A stretch of DNA of 50,096 nucleotides from Magnetococcales bacterium (GCA_015234115.1 JADFWP010000014.1:5450-55545), one strand, 5' to 3'. Positions 20,607 to 30,950 are shown, numbered from the stretch's first letter. Translations and numbers: made by a program. Notes: a model not told the origin generated them from the letters alone.

Positions 20607-21136
20607 ACACCCCCGGCGACCGTTATGATCCGACCGCCCGCCTGCTTCACTGGACCATGGCCGGATTGCTGATCACTCTGGTGGGATTGGGATTCTATGC
20701 CACCAGTCTCACCTACTACGACCCGCTGTATCACCGTTCGGTCTTCTGGCACCGCTCCATCGGACTGCTGGTGTTCGCCCTGGCCTGGGTACGCCTGGCC
20801 TGGCGGTTGAGTCATCCCCCGCCCGCTCATCTGGCGGAGTCACCGGCCTGGGAACGGCTGGCCGCCACCTGGACCCATCAGGCGCTCTATGGCCTGATGA
20901 TCCTGATCCCGGTGACCGGCTATCTGATCTCCACAGCCGACGGGCGCGGGGTCAGCTTCTTTGGCTGGTTCGAGCTGCCTGCGCTGCTGGAACCCGACAA
21001 GGCCCGCGCCACCTGGATGGGAAAGGTCCATCTCGGCGCCGCCCTGCTCTTTTGCGCACTGGCCGCGCTGCATGCGGCTGCGGCCTTGAAACATCATTTT
21101 ATCCAACATGATGCGACCTTGCGTCGCATGTGGTAA
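20603..21136 (+). CDS. Cytochrome b561, YceJ-like
   Basis: 177 residues with four predicted membrane helices (about 17-37, 50-68, 92-110, 143-165). Histidines placed for two b-type hemes are seen in LLHWTM, FWHRSIG, KVHLGAALLF and ALHAAAALKHHF. This is the bacterial diheme b561 family, which moves electrons between quinol and periplasmic acceptors, including superoxide as in CybB. The ATG at 20603 lies in an ATGA overlap with the methyltransferase stop. It is followed by yceI, the same pairing as E. coli yceJ-yceI. The frame continues upstream but only as a shadow of the methyltransferase gene. Confidence 0.9.
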   Translation: MNTPGDRYDPTARLLHWTMAGLLITLVGLGFYATSLTYYDPLYHRSVFWHRSIGLLVFALAWVRLAWRLSHPPPAHLAESPAWERLAATWTHQALYGLMILIPVTGYLISTADGRGVSFFGWFELPALLEPDKARATWMGKVHLGAALLFCALAALHAAAALKHHFIQHDATLRRMW

Positions 21137-21173
21137 TCCGTCACAATTCAACCGATCAACAGGGAGTCTTGCA

Positions 21174-21755
21174 ATGAGAAAAATCAATATTGTCGCCACA
21201 ACCGCGTTCGCCTGTGTCCTCGCTCTGGGCACCTCTTCCGCCTGGGCCGATCTGGAAAAATACAAGATCGATCCCGGCCACTCGTTTGTCACCTTCACCA
21301 TTCCGCATCTGGGCTACAGCCTGCTTCAGGGGCGGTTCAACACGGTCAACGGCCAATTCTCCCTGGATCCGGCCAAAGCCGAAGGTGGCAGCATTGGCAT
21401 CACCGTGGAGACCAGTTCGGTGGACAGCAATCATGCCGAGCGCGACAAGCATTTGAAAGGAAAAGATTTTCTGGATGTGGAAAAATTTCCGAAAGCGGAA
21501 TTCACCAGCAAACGGATCGTCGAAAAGGATGGCAAGGTTCAGGTAAGCGGTGATCTCACCCTGCACGGCGTGACCAAACCGGTCGCCTTCGAAGCCAAAC
21601 TGGTCGGCACCGGCCCGGATCCCTGGGGCGGCTTCCGACGCGGCTACGCGGGAACCTTGCGGATCAAACGGGCCGATTTCGGCATCAGCTACAACCTCGG
21701 ACCGGCGGCCGAAGAACTGGATCTCGGATTGTTTATTGAGGGGATCAAACAATAA
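21174..21755 (+). CDS. YceI family periplasmic protein
   Basis: 193 residues. A Sec signal peptide (MRKINIVATTAFACVLALGTSSAWA, cut before DLEKYKIDP) is followed by the YceI lipocalin-like barrel: YKIDPGHSFVTFTIPHLGYSLLQGRFNTVNGQF, HLKGKDFLDVEKFPKAEFTS, VSGDLTLHGVTKPVAFEA, GTLRIKRADFGISYNLGP. The family binds isoprenoid or quinone-like lipids in the periplasm and is induced by alkaline or osmotic stress. The start has AGGGAG 7 bp upstream. It lies 37 bp after the b561 gene, and the two probably work together. Confidence 0.95.
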   Translation: MRKINIVATTAFACVLALGTSSAWADLEKYKIDPGHSFVTFTIPHLGYSLLQGRFNTVNGQFSLDPAKAEGGSIGITVETSSVDSNHAERDKHLKGKDFLDVEKFPKAEFTSKRIVEKDGKVQVSGDLTLHGVTKPVAFEAKLVGTGPDPWGGFRRGYAGTLRIKRADFGISYNLGPAAEELDLGLFIEGIKQ

Positions 21756-21773
21756 CATCAAGGAAAAGGAATC

Positions 21774-22376
21774 ATGGATGTCGTCAGCGCCATAGAAAAC
21801 CGTCGTTCCATCAAACGTTTTGATCCAAATCACTCCATGAGCCGCGAGGAGGAGGAAAAACTGCTCAACCTCGCCATGCTCTCACCCACGGCGTTCAATA
21901 TTCAGCATTGGCGTTTTGTGGTGGTGCGGGATCGCGGTTTGCGTCAACAGATCCGGGCGGTTTCCTGGAATCAGGCCCAGGTCACCGAGGCCTCGCTGTT
22001 GATCATTGTATGCGCTGACCTGCGTGCCTGGGAACGAAAACCGGAACGCTACTGGCGCAACGCCTCGCCCGAAATGCGCGCGGTGTTGCTGCCCATGATT
22101 CACGGCAGTTACGAGGGCAAAGAGGCGTTGCAACGGGATGAGGCGATCCGCTCCTGCGGCATGGCCGCCCAGACCCTGATGCTCGCGGCCAAGTCCATGG
22201 GCTACGATACCTGCCCCATGACCGGATTCGATTTCGATGCCGTGGCCCGTTTCATCCAGCTTCCGCCGGATCACATCATCACCATGTTCATCACCGTGGG
22301 CAAGGCGCTGGAACCGGCCCGCCCACGGGGTGGGCAACTCGAATTGGACGATGTGCGGATCCTGGATCACTTCTGA
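21774..22376 (+). CDS. Nitroreductase family FMN oxidoreductase
   Basis: 200 residues. MDVVSAIENRRSIKRFDPNHSMSREEEEKLLNLAMLSPTAFNIQHWRFVVVRD is the classic nitroreductase N-terminus (ENRRSIKRF, SPTAFNIQ). The AAQTLMLAAKSMGYDTCPMTGFD block and the C-terminal VGKALEPARPR complete the FMN-binding fold. It starts 18 bp after yceI and is likely in the same transcript. The physiological substrate (quinone, nitro compound or flavin) is not evident. Upstream purines (AAGGAAAAGGA) make a good ribosome site. Confidence 0.92.
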   Translation: MDVVSAIENRRSIKRFDPNHSMSREEEEKLLNLAMLSPTAFNIQHWRFVVVRDRGLRQQIRAVSWNQAQVTEASLLIIVCADLRAWERKPERYWRNASPEMRAVLLPMIHGSYEGKEALQRDEAIRSCGMAAQTLMLAAKSMGYDTCPMTGFDFDAVARFIQLPPDHIITMFITVGKALEPARPRGGQLELDDVRILDHF

Positions 22377-22412
22377 AGTGCAAACCGGATGGGAACGGCG
22401 GCATGAACATTC

Positions 22413-22601
22413 CTATTTGATGGGACCGATCCCCAGATCCCGACAAATCTTGCGTGCCAAAAGGTCAGGTATTTCCTGGTGTCTGGGAACGGCAGAGCGT
22501 TGATTCTCTGCCGGATTCCACCACCAGGAATGGCGCCCTCCCTCCCGCAGCCATTCACACCCCTGAAGCTGCAAGTACCGCAACAGATCGCTGCGTTTCA
22601 C
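22413..22601 (-). CDS. hicA: HicA-like mRNA interferase toxin
   Basis: 62 residues, small basic dsRBD-like fold. MKRSDLLRYLQLQGCEWLREGGRHSWWWNP carries the GG-x-HS-x-W motif with the catalytic histidine of HicA/YcfA toxins. The C-terminal half IPDLLARKICRDLGI matches the helix that follows. HicA cleaves mRNA in a ribosome-independent way. The start overlaps the hicB stop by 4 bp (ATGA), so toxin translation depends on antitoxin translation. Length fits the family (about 60-80). Confidence 0.85.
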   Translation of the reverse strand: MKRSDLLRYLQLQGCEWLREGGRHSWWWNPAENQRSAVPRHQEIPDLLARKICRDLGIGPIK

Positions 22602-22813
22602 AAGGCAATCCGCTCCACCTGGTAGTCGCTGCCCGCCACCATGGCCAGGGCATCCTGACGATTGAAGGCAATGGCCTCGCGCAAGGTGATGGCCAAAGTT
22701 TCCAGCAATCCCTCATGGGTGGGTTCCTGACAATTGACGCCTGGTATTTCTTCGATCCATCCCACCCACCAACCATCAACCTGCTTGGTAACCGCCGTAT
22801 AAGTTCCGGTCAT
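22598..22813 (-). CDS. hicB: HicB-like antitoxin
   Basis: 71 residues. TGTYTAVTKQVDGWWVGWIEEIPGVNCQEPTHEGLLETLAITLREAI is the partial RNase H-like HicB fold (strand GWWVGWIEEIPG, then the T-x-x-E-x-L-x-x-L helix). It is a short form: there is no C-terminal ribbon-helix-helix or HTH domain, so DNA binding and autoregulation are doubtful unless supplied by the complex. A strong GGAGG lies 6 bp upstream. hicB precedes hicA, opposite to the E. coli order but common. A possible -10 TATATT lies about 50 bp upstream, overlapping the end of the next gene. Confidence 0.82.
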   Translation of the reverse strand: MTGTYTAVTKQVDGWWVGWIEEIPGVNCQEPTHEGLLETLAITLREAIAFNRQDALAMVAGSDYQVERIAL

Positions 22814-22884
22814 GACATCCTCCCACGCTTCCCAACAAGACAGGCAATCAAAAATATAACTCTTTCGAGCCGGAATACGAACCG

Positions 22885-24024
22885 TCAGATATTGATTTCA
22901 ATCAACGCGATGTCATCCTCATAACACGCCCGACCGCAAAAAGCCTCCAGCCGGGTCAGAATGGTCTCCAAAGGTTCCCCGACCGCAAGCTGCCGGATCA
23001 GAATCTCCTGAAGCCGCTCCTGTCCAAACATCTCCTCCGCGCCGGAAATCGCCTCGATAATGCCATCGGTATACAGATAGATCTTCTCGCCTGCCTGCAC
23101 CGTCAAGGGCGCAATCATCGTCGGGAGTTCCGCCATGAAACTCACTCCGAGCGGATGAAACCGGGAGGCGACGCCTCTGGGAGGCGCGGAAGGGTGAATC
23201 AACGGACACTCCGGCATGGCTGCGTTCAGAATCATCACCTGACGCCGGTCGGCATTCACCTCCACCAAAGTGGCGGCAAAGAAGATCCCGACCGGCAAAC
23301 GGGCATGCAGTTGATTGTTGATTTCCCGAAACAACGTCGCGCCCGACTCGCCACGGGCGATCATCGACTGAAAAATATAGGCCACCAACGGCCCTCCGAT
23401 TGCGGCAGGCAGACCGTGACCGGTAAAATCCCCCAGCAGCACCAGTTGCCGACCATCCGGAGCAAAAGCGGACAATAAAAGATCACCGGCGGTCTGCTCC
23501 ACCGGATGATAAAGATGGCGCACCTGTTGGGTGGAAAAATGATCGGCGGCGCGCATGCGCAACACGATACTTTCGATCATTTCCCGTTCATCCCGAAGCA
23601 GCAGATTCTGGGATTCGATGATCTTGGCCGCCTCCCGCAACGCCAGTTGAGCCTGAACCCGCGCCCGCACGATGGCCGGACGGATCGGTTTGGTGATGTA
23701 ATCCACCGCACCCAACTCCAGCCCCAGCAATTCGTTGGCGTCATCGCTCAATCCGGTGATGAAAATCACCGGAATCTCACGAGTGCGCGGATCGGCCTTG
23801 AGTTGACGACACACCTCATAGCCATCCATCTCCGGCATCATCACATCCAGCAGGATCAATTCCGGCATCGGCTCGATCAGCACGGCCTTCATGGCGGCAC
23901 GCCCGTGAATGGCAGGCCGGATGCGATAGAGATCGTTCAACACTCCTTTGAGAATGGTGATATTCTCTGGAGAATCATCCACGATCAACAGGGTTTTTGG
24001 TTGGGCCATCGGTTCATCGACCAT
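22885..24024 (-). CDS. Response regulator with PP2C (SpoIIE/RsbU-type) phosphatase output
   Basis: 379 residues. The receiver at about 10-125 is complete (LLIVDDSPEN, LILLDVMMPEMDGYEVC with phosphoacceptor Asp, VIFITG, AVDYITKPI). A linker coiled coil (residues 125-165) leads to a PP2C domain: LLLSAFAPDGRQLVLLGDFTGHGLPAAIGG, then EKIYLYTDGIIEAISG and YEDDIALIEINI. The metal-binding Asp residues are in GDFTGHG, YTDGI and DDIA. Such proteins dephosphorylate anti-anti-sigma or similar partners in partner-switching; none is encoded nearby. It follows the 1307-residue kinase by 81 bp on the same strand, which is its likely phosphodonor. A second in-frame ATG five codons in is an alternative start. 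Confidence 0.93.
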   Translation of the reverse strand: MVDEPMAQPKTLLIVDDSPENITILKGVLNDLYRIRPAIHGRAAMKAVLIEPMPELILLDVMMPEMDGYEVCRQLKADPRTREIPVIFITGLSDDANELLGLELGAVDYITKPIRPAIVRARVQAQLALREAAKIIESQNLLLRDEREMIESIVLRMRAADHFSTQQVRHLYHPVEQTAGDLLLSAFAPDGRQLVLLGDFTGHGLPAAIGGPLVAYIFQSMIARGESGATLFREINNQLHARLPVGIFFAATLVEVNADRRQVMILNAAMPECPLIHPSAPPRGVASRFHPLGVSFMAELPTMIAPLTVQAGEKIYLYTDGIIEAISGAEEMFGQERLQEILIRQLAVGEPLETILTRLEAFCGRACYEDDIALIEINI

Positions 24025-24105
24025 TTCACGCCTCCAGTTCCATCCCTTACCGTGGAACTCCCGTCAGGGAGGAACCCGGTTGGGGGGTGAGGGGGGCTTC
24101 CCCCA

Positions 24106-27100
24106 TCATGCAAATTCTTTGGCCCATTGGCGCAACGCCTCCAGCGCCCCTTCATAATCATACCCTTCCAGGAGGCTTTTCAAGGTGCGCAATCGTTCAC
24201 GTTCTGAATCATTGTTCACCAACTCTGCCATCTCCTGAATCACCGTCTCCGCAGAGGAATCGAAATGAAACATCAATTCCTCCGCGCGCTCAAACAGCGG
24301 TTTGAGCAGCGCCCAGTCCATGCCTTCCCCCGGCTCCGGCGCCGATGATGGCCGGATTGCGGGATCCGGAAAGACCTCGGTGATGGTCGCGACCACGGCA
24401 GACAGATCGTGCGCGGCCTGGGCGATCAGGCCGGGCAGCGTCTCGCTGTCGGCGGTGCGCGCGGCCCGCTCCACCGCCTCGGCAGAGGCTCTCAAGGCCT
24501 GGGCGCCGATGCTGGCCGCCACCCCTTTGAGCGTATGGGCCACCCGCTCCAGTGTGGCCCGATCCTGATTGGCAAAGGACTCGGACATGATCCGCCCCGC
24601 ATCCCCCTGATTGTGGACAAAACGGATCAGAATGGAGCGATACAACCCCTCATCCCCGCCCATGGTGGCCAGACCGAGCCGGGTATCCAGACCGGTCAGG
24701 CGGGACCATGGCGCCACAGGATCGGGATCCGCTCCGGCAGCCGAAGCCGCGACCGAAGCCGTCACCACCGAAGGAACCGCCGACTTTTCCTCCTGCCGCA
24801 AGGCAGGCTTTTCCGCATTGGCCGGCATCCACTTGAGCAGGGTATCGTACAGGAGACGCGGTTCAATGGGCTTGGTGACATAATCGTTCATGCCGGCCTG
24901 CAAACAGAGTTCCCGATCCCCGCTCATGGCATTGGCGGTCATGGCGATGATCGGCAACGCCGTCATTTTGAGTTCCTGACGAATGCGTCGTGTGGCCTCG
25001 AACCCGTCCATGACCGGCATCTGTACATCCATGAGCACCAGGTCGTACCGGGTGGATTGAACCTTCTTCAAGGCTTCGACCCCGTTGACCGCCACCTCGA
25101 TCCGACACCCCACCATGGCCAGAATCCCTTTGGCCACCTCCTGGTTGAGTTCATTGTCCTCGACCAGCAGCAGATGACCGCCGATCACCGGTTTGCCTTG
25201 ATCATCCACACGCTGCGGCTGGCGATCCCGTCTGCCCTGGGCCTGGGCGATCACCTCCAGCAGCGCCGCAAGGGTGAAGGGTTTCATCAGGATCCAGGGC
25301 ACCTCCTCGCGGCTGGCGGCTGAAATCACCTCCTCGTGGCCAAAAGCGGTCACCAGGATGATGGCCGGGGCATGTTCTCCCAGACTTGCGCGCACCCGGC
25401 GCATCGCCTCCAGCCCATCCATGCCGGGCATGCGCCAGTCCATGAGCACCAGCTCGAAAGGATCGGAACCTGCCGCGCGCAAAATCCGGTCCACGGCCTG
25501 CAAGCCGTTTTCCGCCTCTTCGATGCGGCAGGGATAGGGGGCGAGCAACTCCCGGCAGACCCGACGGGCCAGAGGATGATCATCGACCAGCAACATCCGG
25601 GTTGCATTCAAACGCAAAGGCACATCCGCACTCTCCGGCAACCGGTCGTGCTCTCCGCCCAGAGGAAAGGTGAGCTGAAACGTGAACTGACTCCCTTTGT
25701 CCGGTTCACTGGTCAGGCGGATCTCTCCGCCCATCCGCTCCACCAGATGACGGCAGATGGCCAAACCCAGTCCGGTGCCGCCAAACCGCCGCGTGGTGGA
25801 GGAGTCTGCCTGGGTGAAGGCGGTGAAAAGGCGACCCATCTGTTCCGGGGTCATGCCGATTCCGGTATCGCGCACCTTGAAACCCACCTTGACCTCTTTT
25901 TCCGTGCCGGCCAGCCGCGTGATCTCCAGGCAGACCTCCCCGGACTCGGTGAACTTGACCGCATTGCTCATCAGGTTGAGCAGCACCTGCCCCAGCCGCA
26001 GAGGATCCCCCATCAACACCGGAGGAAGCTGCTGATCCACAAAGACGATCAGCTCCAGGGTTTTGTCCTGGGTCTTGGGCGCCACCATCGAGGCCACCCG
26101 ATCCGCCACCTTGTCCAGGGCAAAAGGAATGTTCTCCAGCGAGAGCTTGCCGGCCTCGATCTTGGAAAAATCGAGAATGTCGTTGATGATGTGCAACAAG
26201 GTCCGACCCGCCTCCTCGACGCGCGACAGATAATGGCGCTGCTGGGCATCGAGTTGGGTCTGCAAGGCCAGATGAACCATCCCCATGACCGCATTGATCG
26301 GGGTACGGATCTCGTGACTCATGTTGGCAAGAAAAAATGATTTGGTCTGGCTGGCATTTTCAGCCATTTTGCGCGCCTGATAAAGCACCGTGGTCTCCCG
26401 ATGCAGCACCAGATAATAGGTGAGCATCAGAATGCTGACCAGCAGCGCAATCAGAATGCCCAACATCCGGTTGACCCGGGTGGTCAGTTCGACCTTCAGC
26501 AAGACCACCGACCACCCCTCCTCGTTGACGGTCAACCGCCCCACGAGATGAGGGACATGTTTGATCTCCATCCGCACGCCATCCTTCAACTCTTCCTTGA
26601 AAAGCGCGCGACTCTCTTTGAGAGAACCGAACTGTTTGCTCTCTTCGAGCCGTTTCATGGCCATGGCATCCAAAGGCCAAAGCGGTGCGGGGGTAAAAGG
26701 TTCCACCCCGGCGAGCAGGGCGACACCATCGGAATTGACCAGATAGGCTTGGCTGAATTGATTGAAACCAAGTTCCGAGGCAACCAGCGTCTTCTTGATC
26801 ACGGCAACCGCGACAATCTCCTGGGTTCCTTTGGCCCGTACCGGTGCGCCGGCGTAATAACCCGGTTCCCCCGTGGTGACCCCGTAAGCAAAATAATGGC
26901 CGACCTGCCCCTCCATCGCTTCCAGAAAATAGGGGCGGAAACGATAATTCTTGCCCACAAAACTCAATGGCGTATCCCGATTGGAAGCCGCGAGCACATC
27001 GCCTTTCGTATCCATCAAATAGGCAACCCCCTTGACCGACGAGGCCAGTTGATCGAGTGCGCCATTGATGTCGGCCAGATGTTCGGCCAGATGTTCGGAC

Positions 27101-28029
27101 AGATGATCCTCCCTTACATGAAGGGTGGGTTGAATGATCCCGGCCAACGCGATGACGCTGCCTTCGATGGCGAACGTTTCCCGACCGAGCCGGTTGGCCA
27201 GTCCCTTCAGATCGTTGCGCAGGGCAAGGGATTGATCCTCCTGATAGAGTCGTCCCAGATGTTCGGTCAATCCCCAACCGGCACCCAACAAAAACAAAAA
27301 TCCCCCGATGAAAATGGCGAAGAAACGTTTTTGTTTCTGGAACAAAGGATTGGTGTCGGTCTGGGCCGTGGCCACCCCCCACAGCGCGATGGTCAGCAGC
27401 ATGGCCGACAGGGCACGGATCAACTGGATCGGCACTCCGGTCGCCGTACGGAACACCTCGCTGTTGAGCACACTGGCTGGCCAGAAAGGCATCACCGGCA
27501 CGACCAGCCCACTGGCCAACCCATAACCAAACAGACCAACAGCGCCAAATCGCAACCAGACCTTTTTTCCCTGGGGCGCTGCCTTGGCCGCCACCAGAAA
27601 AAGCGCGGCGCCGATGGAACAGGTAGGCAGAACCATGCCATACCGAATGATGGCCGGGAAACGCTCCACGCCACTGCTCCAGGCAACGATCCCAACCACC
27701 GTCAACACCAGCAGCGAGACCCCCCTGGCGCGCTGCCAGGCCAGACGTGCCGCCAGTCCGCTCCAGGCAAATTCGGTCAGAAACAAAAAAGACAACGCAT
27801 GAATCAAAAAACGAGTCGCATGGAATTCCTGGGAATCCCCGAAGGCCATTTCCAGCAATTCCAGCCACTCGGCAAAACCATGGATCAACCCGAACGCGCC
27901 CAGCAGGCGCCAGGAAAGTCCGGACGGATCGTTCCGGGGCATGGAGTAACTGACGACGCCCAGAATCAGAAAACTGAGTCCGTAGACAAAGAAAATATAA
28001 TCCATTTGGTGTACGAACCAATTGCCCAT
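24106..28029 (-). CDS. Membrane hybrid histidine kinase with two receivers and an Hpt domain
   Basis: 1307 residues. Order: seven to eight hydrophobic segments (about 10-250), a dCache-like periplasmic sensor (about 255-515, with [14 protein letters not shown] and [14 protein letters not shown]), a last membrane helix (about 523-542), HisKA with His572 in [13 protein letters not shown], and HATPase_c ([16 protein letters not shown]). Then come receiver 1 ([25 protein letters not shown]), receiver 2 ([25 protein letters not shown]) and Hpt (about 1110-1195, [13 protein letters not shown]). About 100 residues after the Hpt match no family I recognise. All phosphotransfer residues are intact. 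It is divergent from the kinase at 28118 and upstream of the receiver-PP2C gene. The N-terminal membrane module fused to a Cache sensor suggests two separate inputs. Confidence 0.93.
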   Translation of the reverse strand: MGNWFVHQMDYIFFVYGLSFLILGVVSYSMPRNDPSGLSWRLLGAFGLIHGFAEWLELLEMAFGDSQEFHATRFLIHALSFLFLTEFAWSGLAARLAWQRARGVSLLVLTVVGIVAWSSGVERFPAIIRYGMVLPTCSIGAALFLVAAKAAPQGKKVWLRFGAVGLFGYGLASGLVVPVMPFWPASVLNSEVFRTATGVPIQLIRALSAMLLTIALWGVATAQTDTNPLFQKQKRFFAIFIGGFLFLLGAGWGLTEHLGRLYQEDQSLALRNDLKGLANRLGRETFAIEGSVIALAGIIQPTLHVREDHLSEHLAEHLADINGALDQLASSVKGVAYLMDTKGDVLAASNRDTPLSFVGKNYRFRPYFLEAMEGQVGHYFAYGVTTGEPGYYAGAPVRAKGTQEIVAVAVIKKTLVASELGFNQFSQAYLVNSDGVALLAGVEPFTPAPLWPLDAMAMKRLEESKQFGSLKESRALFKEELKDGVRMEIKHVPHLVGRLTVNEEGWSVVLLKVELTTRVNRMLGILIALLVSILMLTYYLVLHRETTVLYQARKMAENASQTKSFFLANMSHEIRTPINAVMGMVHLALQTQLDAQQRHYLSRVEEAGRTLLHIINDILDFSKIEAGKLSLENIPFALDKVADRVASMVAPKTQDKTLELIVFVDQQLPPVLMGDPLRLGQVLLNLMSNAVKFTESGEVCLEITRLAGTEKEVKVGFKVRDTGIGMTPEQMGRLFTAFTQADSSTTRRFGGTGLGLAICRHLVERMGGEIRLTSEPDKGSQFTFQLTFPLGGEHDRLPESADVPLRLNATRMLLVDDHPLARRVCRELLAPYPCRIEEAENGLQAVDRILRAAGSDPFELVLMDWRMPGMDGLEAMRRVRASLGEHAPAIILVTAFGHEEVISAASREEVPWILMKPFTLAALLEVIAQAQGRRDRQPQRVDDQGKPVIGGHLLLVEDNELNQEVAKGILAMVGCRIEVAVNGVEALKKVQSTRYDLVLMDVQMPVMDGFEATRRIRQELKMTALPIIAMTANAMSGDRELCLQAGMNDYVTKPIEPRLLYDTLLKWMPANAEKPALRQEEKSAVPSVVTASVAASAAGADPDPVAPWSRLTGLDTRLGLATMGGDEGLYRSILIRFVHNQGDAGRIMSESFANQDRATLERVAHTLKGVAASIGAQALRASAEAVERAARTADSETLPGLIAQAAHDLSAVVATITEVFPDPAIRPSSAPEPGEGMDWALLKPLFERAEELMFHFDSSAETVIQEMAELVNNDSERERLRTLKSLLEGYDYEGALEALRQWAKEFA

Positions 28030-28057
28030 TGACGCCCCCTCTAGTCAGATCTATAAT
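28029..28057 (+). promoter_or_regulatory. Strong sigma-70 promoter for the kinase gene at 28118
   Basis: TTGACG (28029-28034, 5 of 6) is followed after exactly 17 bp by a perfect TATAAT (28052-28057). The start is expected near 28064, 54 nt before the ATG. The -35 overlaps the first codon of the divergent kinase gene. On the minus strand a weaker set, TTGACG (28093-28088) and AATACA (28070-28065), could serve that gene, so the two promoters would interleave. Confidence 0.75.
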
Positions 28058-28117
28058 ATTTGCATGTATTGCAGATATTGCGAACAGCGTCAAGCCCCCA
28101 TTCAACAGCAGGTGACG

Positions 28118-30874
28118 ATGAACAGACCCAGCCGCCCCATCATCTTGCTCGTGGACGACAAACCCGCCAACCTCAAGGCCCTGCGCGCGCTGCTGGTCGG
28201 CGTGGAGGCGGAAATCCTGGAGGCCCATTCCGGCAACGAAGCGCTCGGGCTGATGCTGGAGCACGAATTCGCCATGGTGCTGCTCGATGTGGACATGCCT
28301 GGCATGGACGGCTTCGAAGTGGCCCGTACCGCCTGCACGCTGGAACGCACCCGGAACCTGCCCATTCTGTTCGTGACTGCCGCCTTCAAGGATGAATTCC
28401 ACCGCCTGGAGGGGTACAAAACCGGAGCCGTCGATTACATCGAAAAACCAATCGACGATGTGATCTTGCATGCCAAGGTATCACTTTTCCTGAATCTCTA
28501 CAACGCCCACACCGAATCCGAACGTCTGCGCAGCGCGTTGGAAGCGACCGAGGAACGATTCAAATTCGCGTTTGAGGGGAGCGGCGACGGAATGTGGGAC
28601 TGGGACATCCCATCGGGAACGGTCTATTTCAGTCCGAAGTGGATCACCATGCTCGGTTATGGCCCGAACGAAATCGAACCTCATGTCCGCTCGTGGGAAC
28701 GGTTGGTGCATCCGGACGACATCGCGACCGTCATGGCCGAATTGGAACTGCATCTTTCCGGTCGCACACCGGTTTATCAAACCGAACACAGACTGCGGAC
28801 CAAGGGTGGCGGTTGGCTCTGGGTGCTGGATCGGGGCAAGGTGGTGACCCGGGCCAAGAATGGCATGCCGCTGCGCGTTGTCGGCACCCACCAGGAGATC
28901 ACCCGCCGCAAACAGATGGAAGAAGAGATCCGACAAGGCAAGGAACGCTATGAGGAATTGACCTCACGCATTCCGGTCGGGGTCTACAAATTCCGCTATA
29001 CCAGTCAGGGCACGATGTCTTTTGATTATATCAGCGAGCCGTTTTGCCAGTTGCTGGGTCTGAAACGGGAAGAGTTGTTGCAAGACAGCCGATTGGCCTT
29101 CAATTCCGCCCATCCCGAGGAGCGAGCGGAGTTGATCCAATTGAATTGGGAGGTGGCCAACAAGAAGGAACCTTTCTTGTGGATCGGACGTTTCGTCGTT
29201 TCCGGCAAAACCCGCTGGTTGCAAATTCAATCGGTTCCCCACGACGAACCCAATGGCGACACCACCTGGGATGGGGTGGTGATCGACATCACCGAACGCA
29301 AACTGCTGGAACTCGCCCTGCGGGAGGCCAAACAGGAGGCCGAGCGGGCCAATCGGGCCAAAAGCCGTTTCCTGGCCACCATGAGCCATGAAATCCGCAC
29401 GCCGATGAATACCATTCTCGGCATGGGGGAGATGCTGCGCGAATCGCCCCGCCTGTCGCCGCGCGAACGGCAGTTTGTCCAGATCGCCAATCGGGCCGGG
29501 GACGCCTTGATGGCATTGATCAACGACATCCTCGATCTCTCCAAGATCGAGGCGGGACAACTGCGCCTGGAACAGATCATCCTCTCCCCCCAGGCCGAGA
29601 TCAGACAGACCATGGCCATCCTCCAGGAGAGCGCCAAGGCCAAGGGGATCGAGCTTTCCACCTACCTGGACCCGGCCCTGCCAACCTATGCCCTGGGCGA
29701 TCCGCAAAGGTTGCGGCAGATTTTGTTGAATCTTCTGGGCAATGCGGTGAAATTCACCCAACAAGGAAAGATCCGGCTGGAAGCGCGGGTTCTGGAAGAA
29801 CCGCTGATCGAGTTTTCCATTCAGGACAGCGGCATCGGCATCCCCGCCGACCGGCTGGAGGTGATCTTTCAGCCCTTCATGCAGGCCGAGGATTCGACCA
29901 CCCGCCGTTTCGGGGGCACCGGACTGGGGTTGAGCATCTGCCAGCAACTGGTGCACCACATGGGCGGCCGGATCTGGGTGGAAAGCCGGGTCGGCATGGG
30001 CAGCACCTTTCACTTCACGGTGGCGCTGCCCCGGACGCTGCCCGCAACCGAAGAACGCGCCAACCACCCGCGTCACGCTGCCGACCAAGGCCCTGAACAT
30101 CGCTCCAACCCGAAAATCCTGCTGGTGGACGATACCGAAGACAACCGTCTGGTGGTGGAAGCCTATCTGGAAGGAGAGGCCTATCAACTGGTCGAAGCGG
30201 TCAGCGGCGCCGAGGCCTTGCGCCACTTCGAAGCCTCCCGTTTTGATCTGGTGCTCATGGATGTGATGATGCCGGACATGGACGGCCTGGAGACCACCCG
30301 CCGCATGCGCACCATGGAGGCGATGCACGGATGGAAACATACCCCGGTCATCGCACTGACCGCCAACGCCATGAAAGAAGACATGGAACAGAGCATGATC
30401 GCCGGATGCGACCAACACCTCTCCAAGCCTTTGCGCCGCACGGACCTGATGACGATCCTGAACCATTACATCGGACGCCTTCCGCCTTTATCCCCGCAGG
30501 GACTCCGCCGTCCTCTGCCCGCACCACCACGCACGCTGCTCGACCCTCAGATTCTGGCGCAGCTCAAGGAGGAGACCGGACGCGGCTTTGGACGGATCGT
30601 GGAATTGTTTCTCAAGAATCTGCCCGAACGACTCGATGCCCTCCAGATCGCATGGCAGAACCAGGATTTCGAGACCATACGCCAGGTCAGCCACAAACTC
30701 AAAGGCACCTCCAGCACCTTTGGCGCCGGGCGTTTCTCCACACTGTGCGCCGAACTGGAACAACTCGCCCTGCGCAAGGATGATCCGGTCCGCATTCAGG
30801 AGCGGCTGAACAATATACAGGAGGAGGGACGGCAGGTCCAACGCCATCTCGAATCCCTGTTGGAGGATTCATGA
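28118..30874 (+). CDS. Soluble hybrid histidine kinase: receiver-PAS-PAS-HisKA-HATPase-receiver-Hpt
   Basis: 918 residues from MNRPSRPIILLVDDK, chosen for its AGGTGA 5-8 bp upstream and because the 32 codons before it lie inside the promoter region. Receiver 1 has Asp57 (VLLDVDMPGMDG). PAS/PAC domains lie at about 145-265 (FEGSGDGMWDWDIPSG) and 280-395. HisKA His424 lies in [12 protein letters not shown], followed by HATPase ([15 protein letters not shown]), receiver 2 (ILLVDDTEDNRL, LVLMDVMMPDMDG) and Hpt (QVSHKLKGTSSTFG). No membrane segment, so it senses a cytoplasmic cue or is controlled through its N-terminal receiver. It has its own strong promoter and a terminator directly after it. 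Confidence 0.94.
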   Translation: MNRPSRPIILLVDDKPANLKALRALLVGVEAEILEAHSGNEALGLMLEHEFAMVLLDVDMPGMDGFEVARTACTLERTRNLPILFVTAAFKDEFHRLEGYKTGAVDYIEKPIDDVILHAKVSLFLNLYNAHTESERLRSALEATEERFKFAFEGSGDGMWDWDIPSGTVYFSPKWITMLGYGPNEIEPHVRSWERLVHPDDIATVMAELELHLSGRTPVYQTEHRLRTKGGGWLWVLDRGKVVTRAKNGMPLRVVGTHQEITRRKQMEEEIRQGKERYEELTSRIPVGVYKFRYTSQGTMSFDYISEPFCQLLGLKREELLQDSRLAFNSAHPEERAELIQLNWEVANKKEPFLWIGRFVVSGKTRWLQIQSVPHDEPNGDTTWDGVVIDITERKLLELALREAKQEAERANRAKSRFLATMSHEIRTPMNTILGMGEMLRESPRLSPRERQFVQIANRAGDALMALINDILDLSKIEAGQLRLEQIILSPQAEIRQTMAILQESAKAKGIELSTYLDPALPTYALGDPQRLRQILLNLLGNAVKFTQQGKIRLEARVLEEPLIEFSIQDSGIGIPADRLEVIFQPFMQAEDSTTRRFGGTGLGLSICQQLVHHMGGRIWVESRVGMGSTFHFTVALPRTLPATEERANHPRHAADQGPEHRSNPKILLVDDTEDNRLVVEAYLEGEAYQLVEAVSGAEALRHFEASRFDLVLMDVMMPDMDGLETTRRMRTMEAMHGWKHTPVIALTANAMKEDMEQSMIAGCDQHLSKPLRRTDLMTILNHYIGRLPPLSPQGLRRPLPAPPRTLLDPQILAQLKEETGRGFGRIVELFLKNLPERLDALQIAWQNQDFETIRQVSHKLKGTSSTFGAGRFSTLCAELEQLALRKDDPVRIQERLNNIQEEGRQVQRHLESLLEDS

Positions 30875-30904
30875 GTTTGGTAGTGGGATGAGCGGCAGGA
30901 AAAC

Positions 30905-30950
30905 GAAAAAAAAGAGGGTCCGGGTGCTTCAACTCCCGGACCCTCTCTTT
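30905..30950. terminator. Bidirectional intrinsic terminator
   Basis: AGAGGGTCCGGG (30913-30924) pairs perfectly with CCCGGACCCTCT (30935-30946) around a 10-nt loop. A run of A before the stem becomes a U run for the minus-strand gene ending at 31004, and CTTT follows on the plus strand. It therefore ends both the kinase gene to its left and the HTH-receiver gene to its right. Confidence 0.85.
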
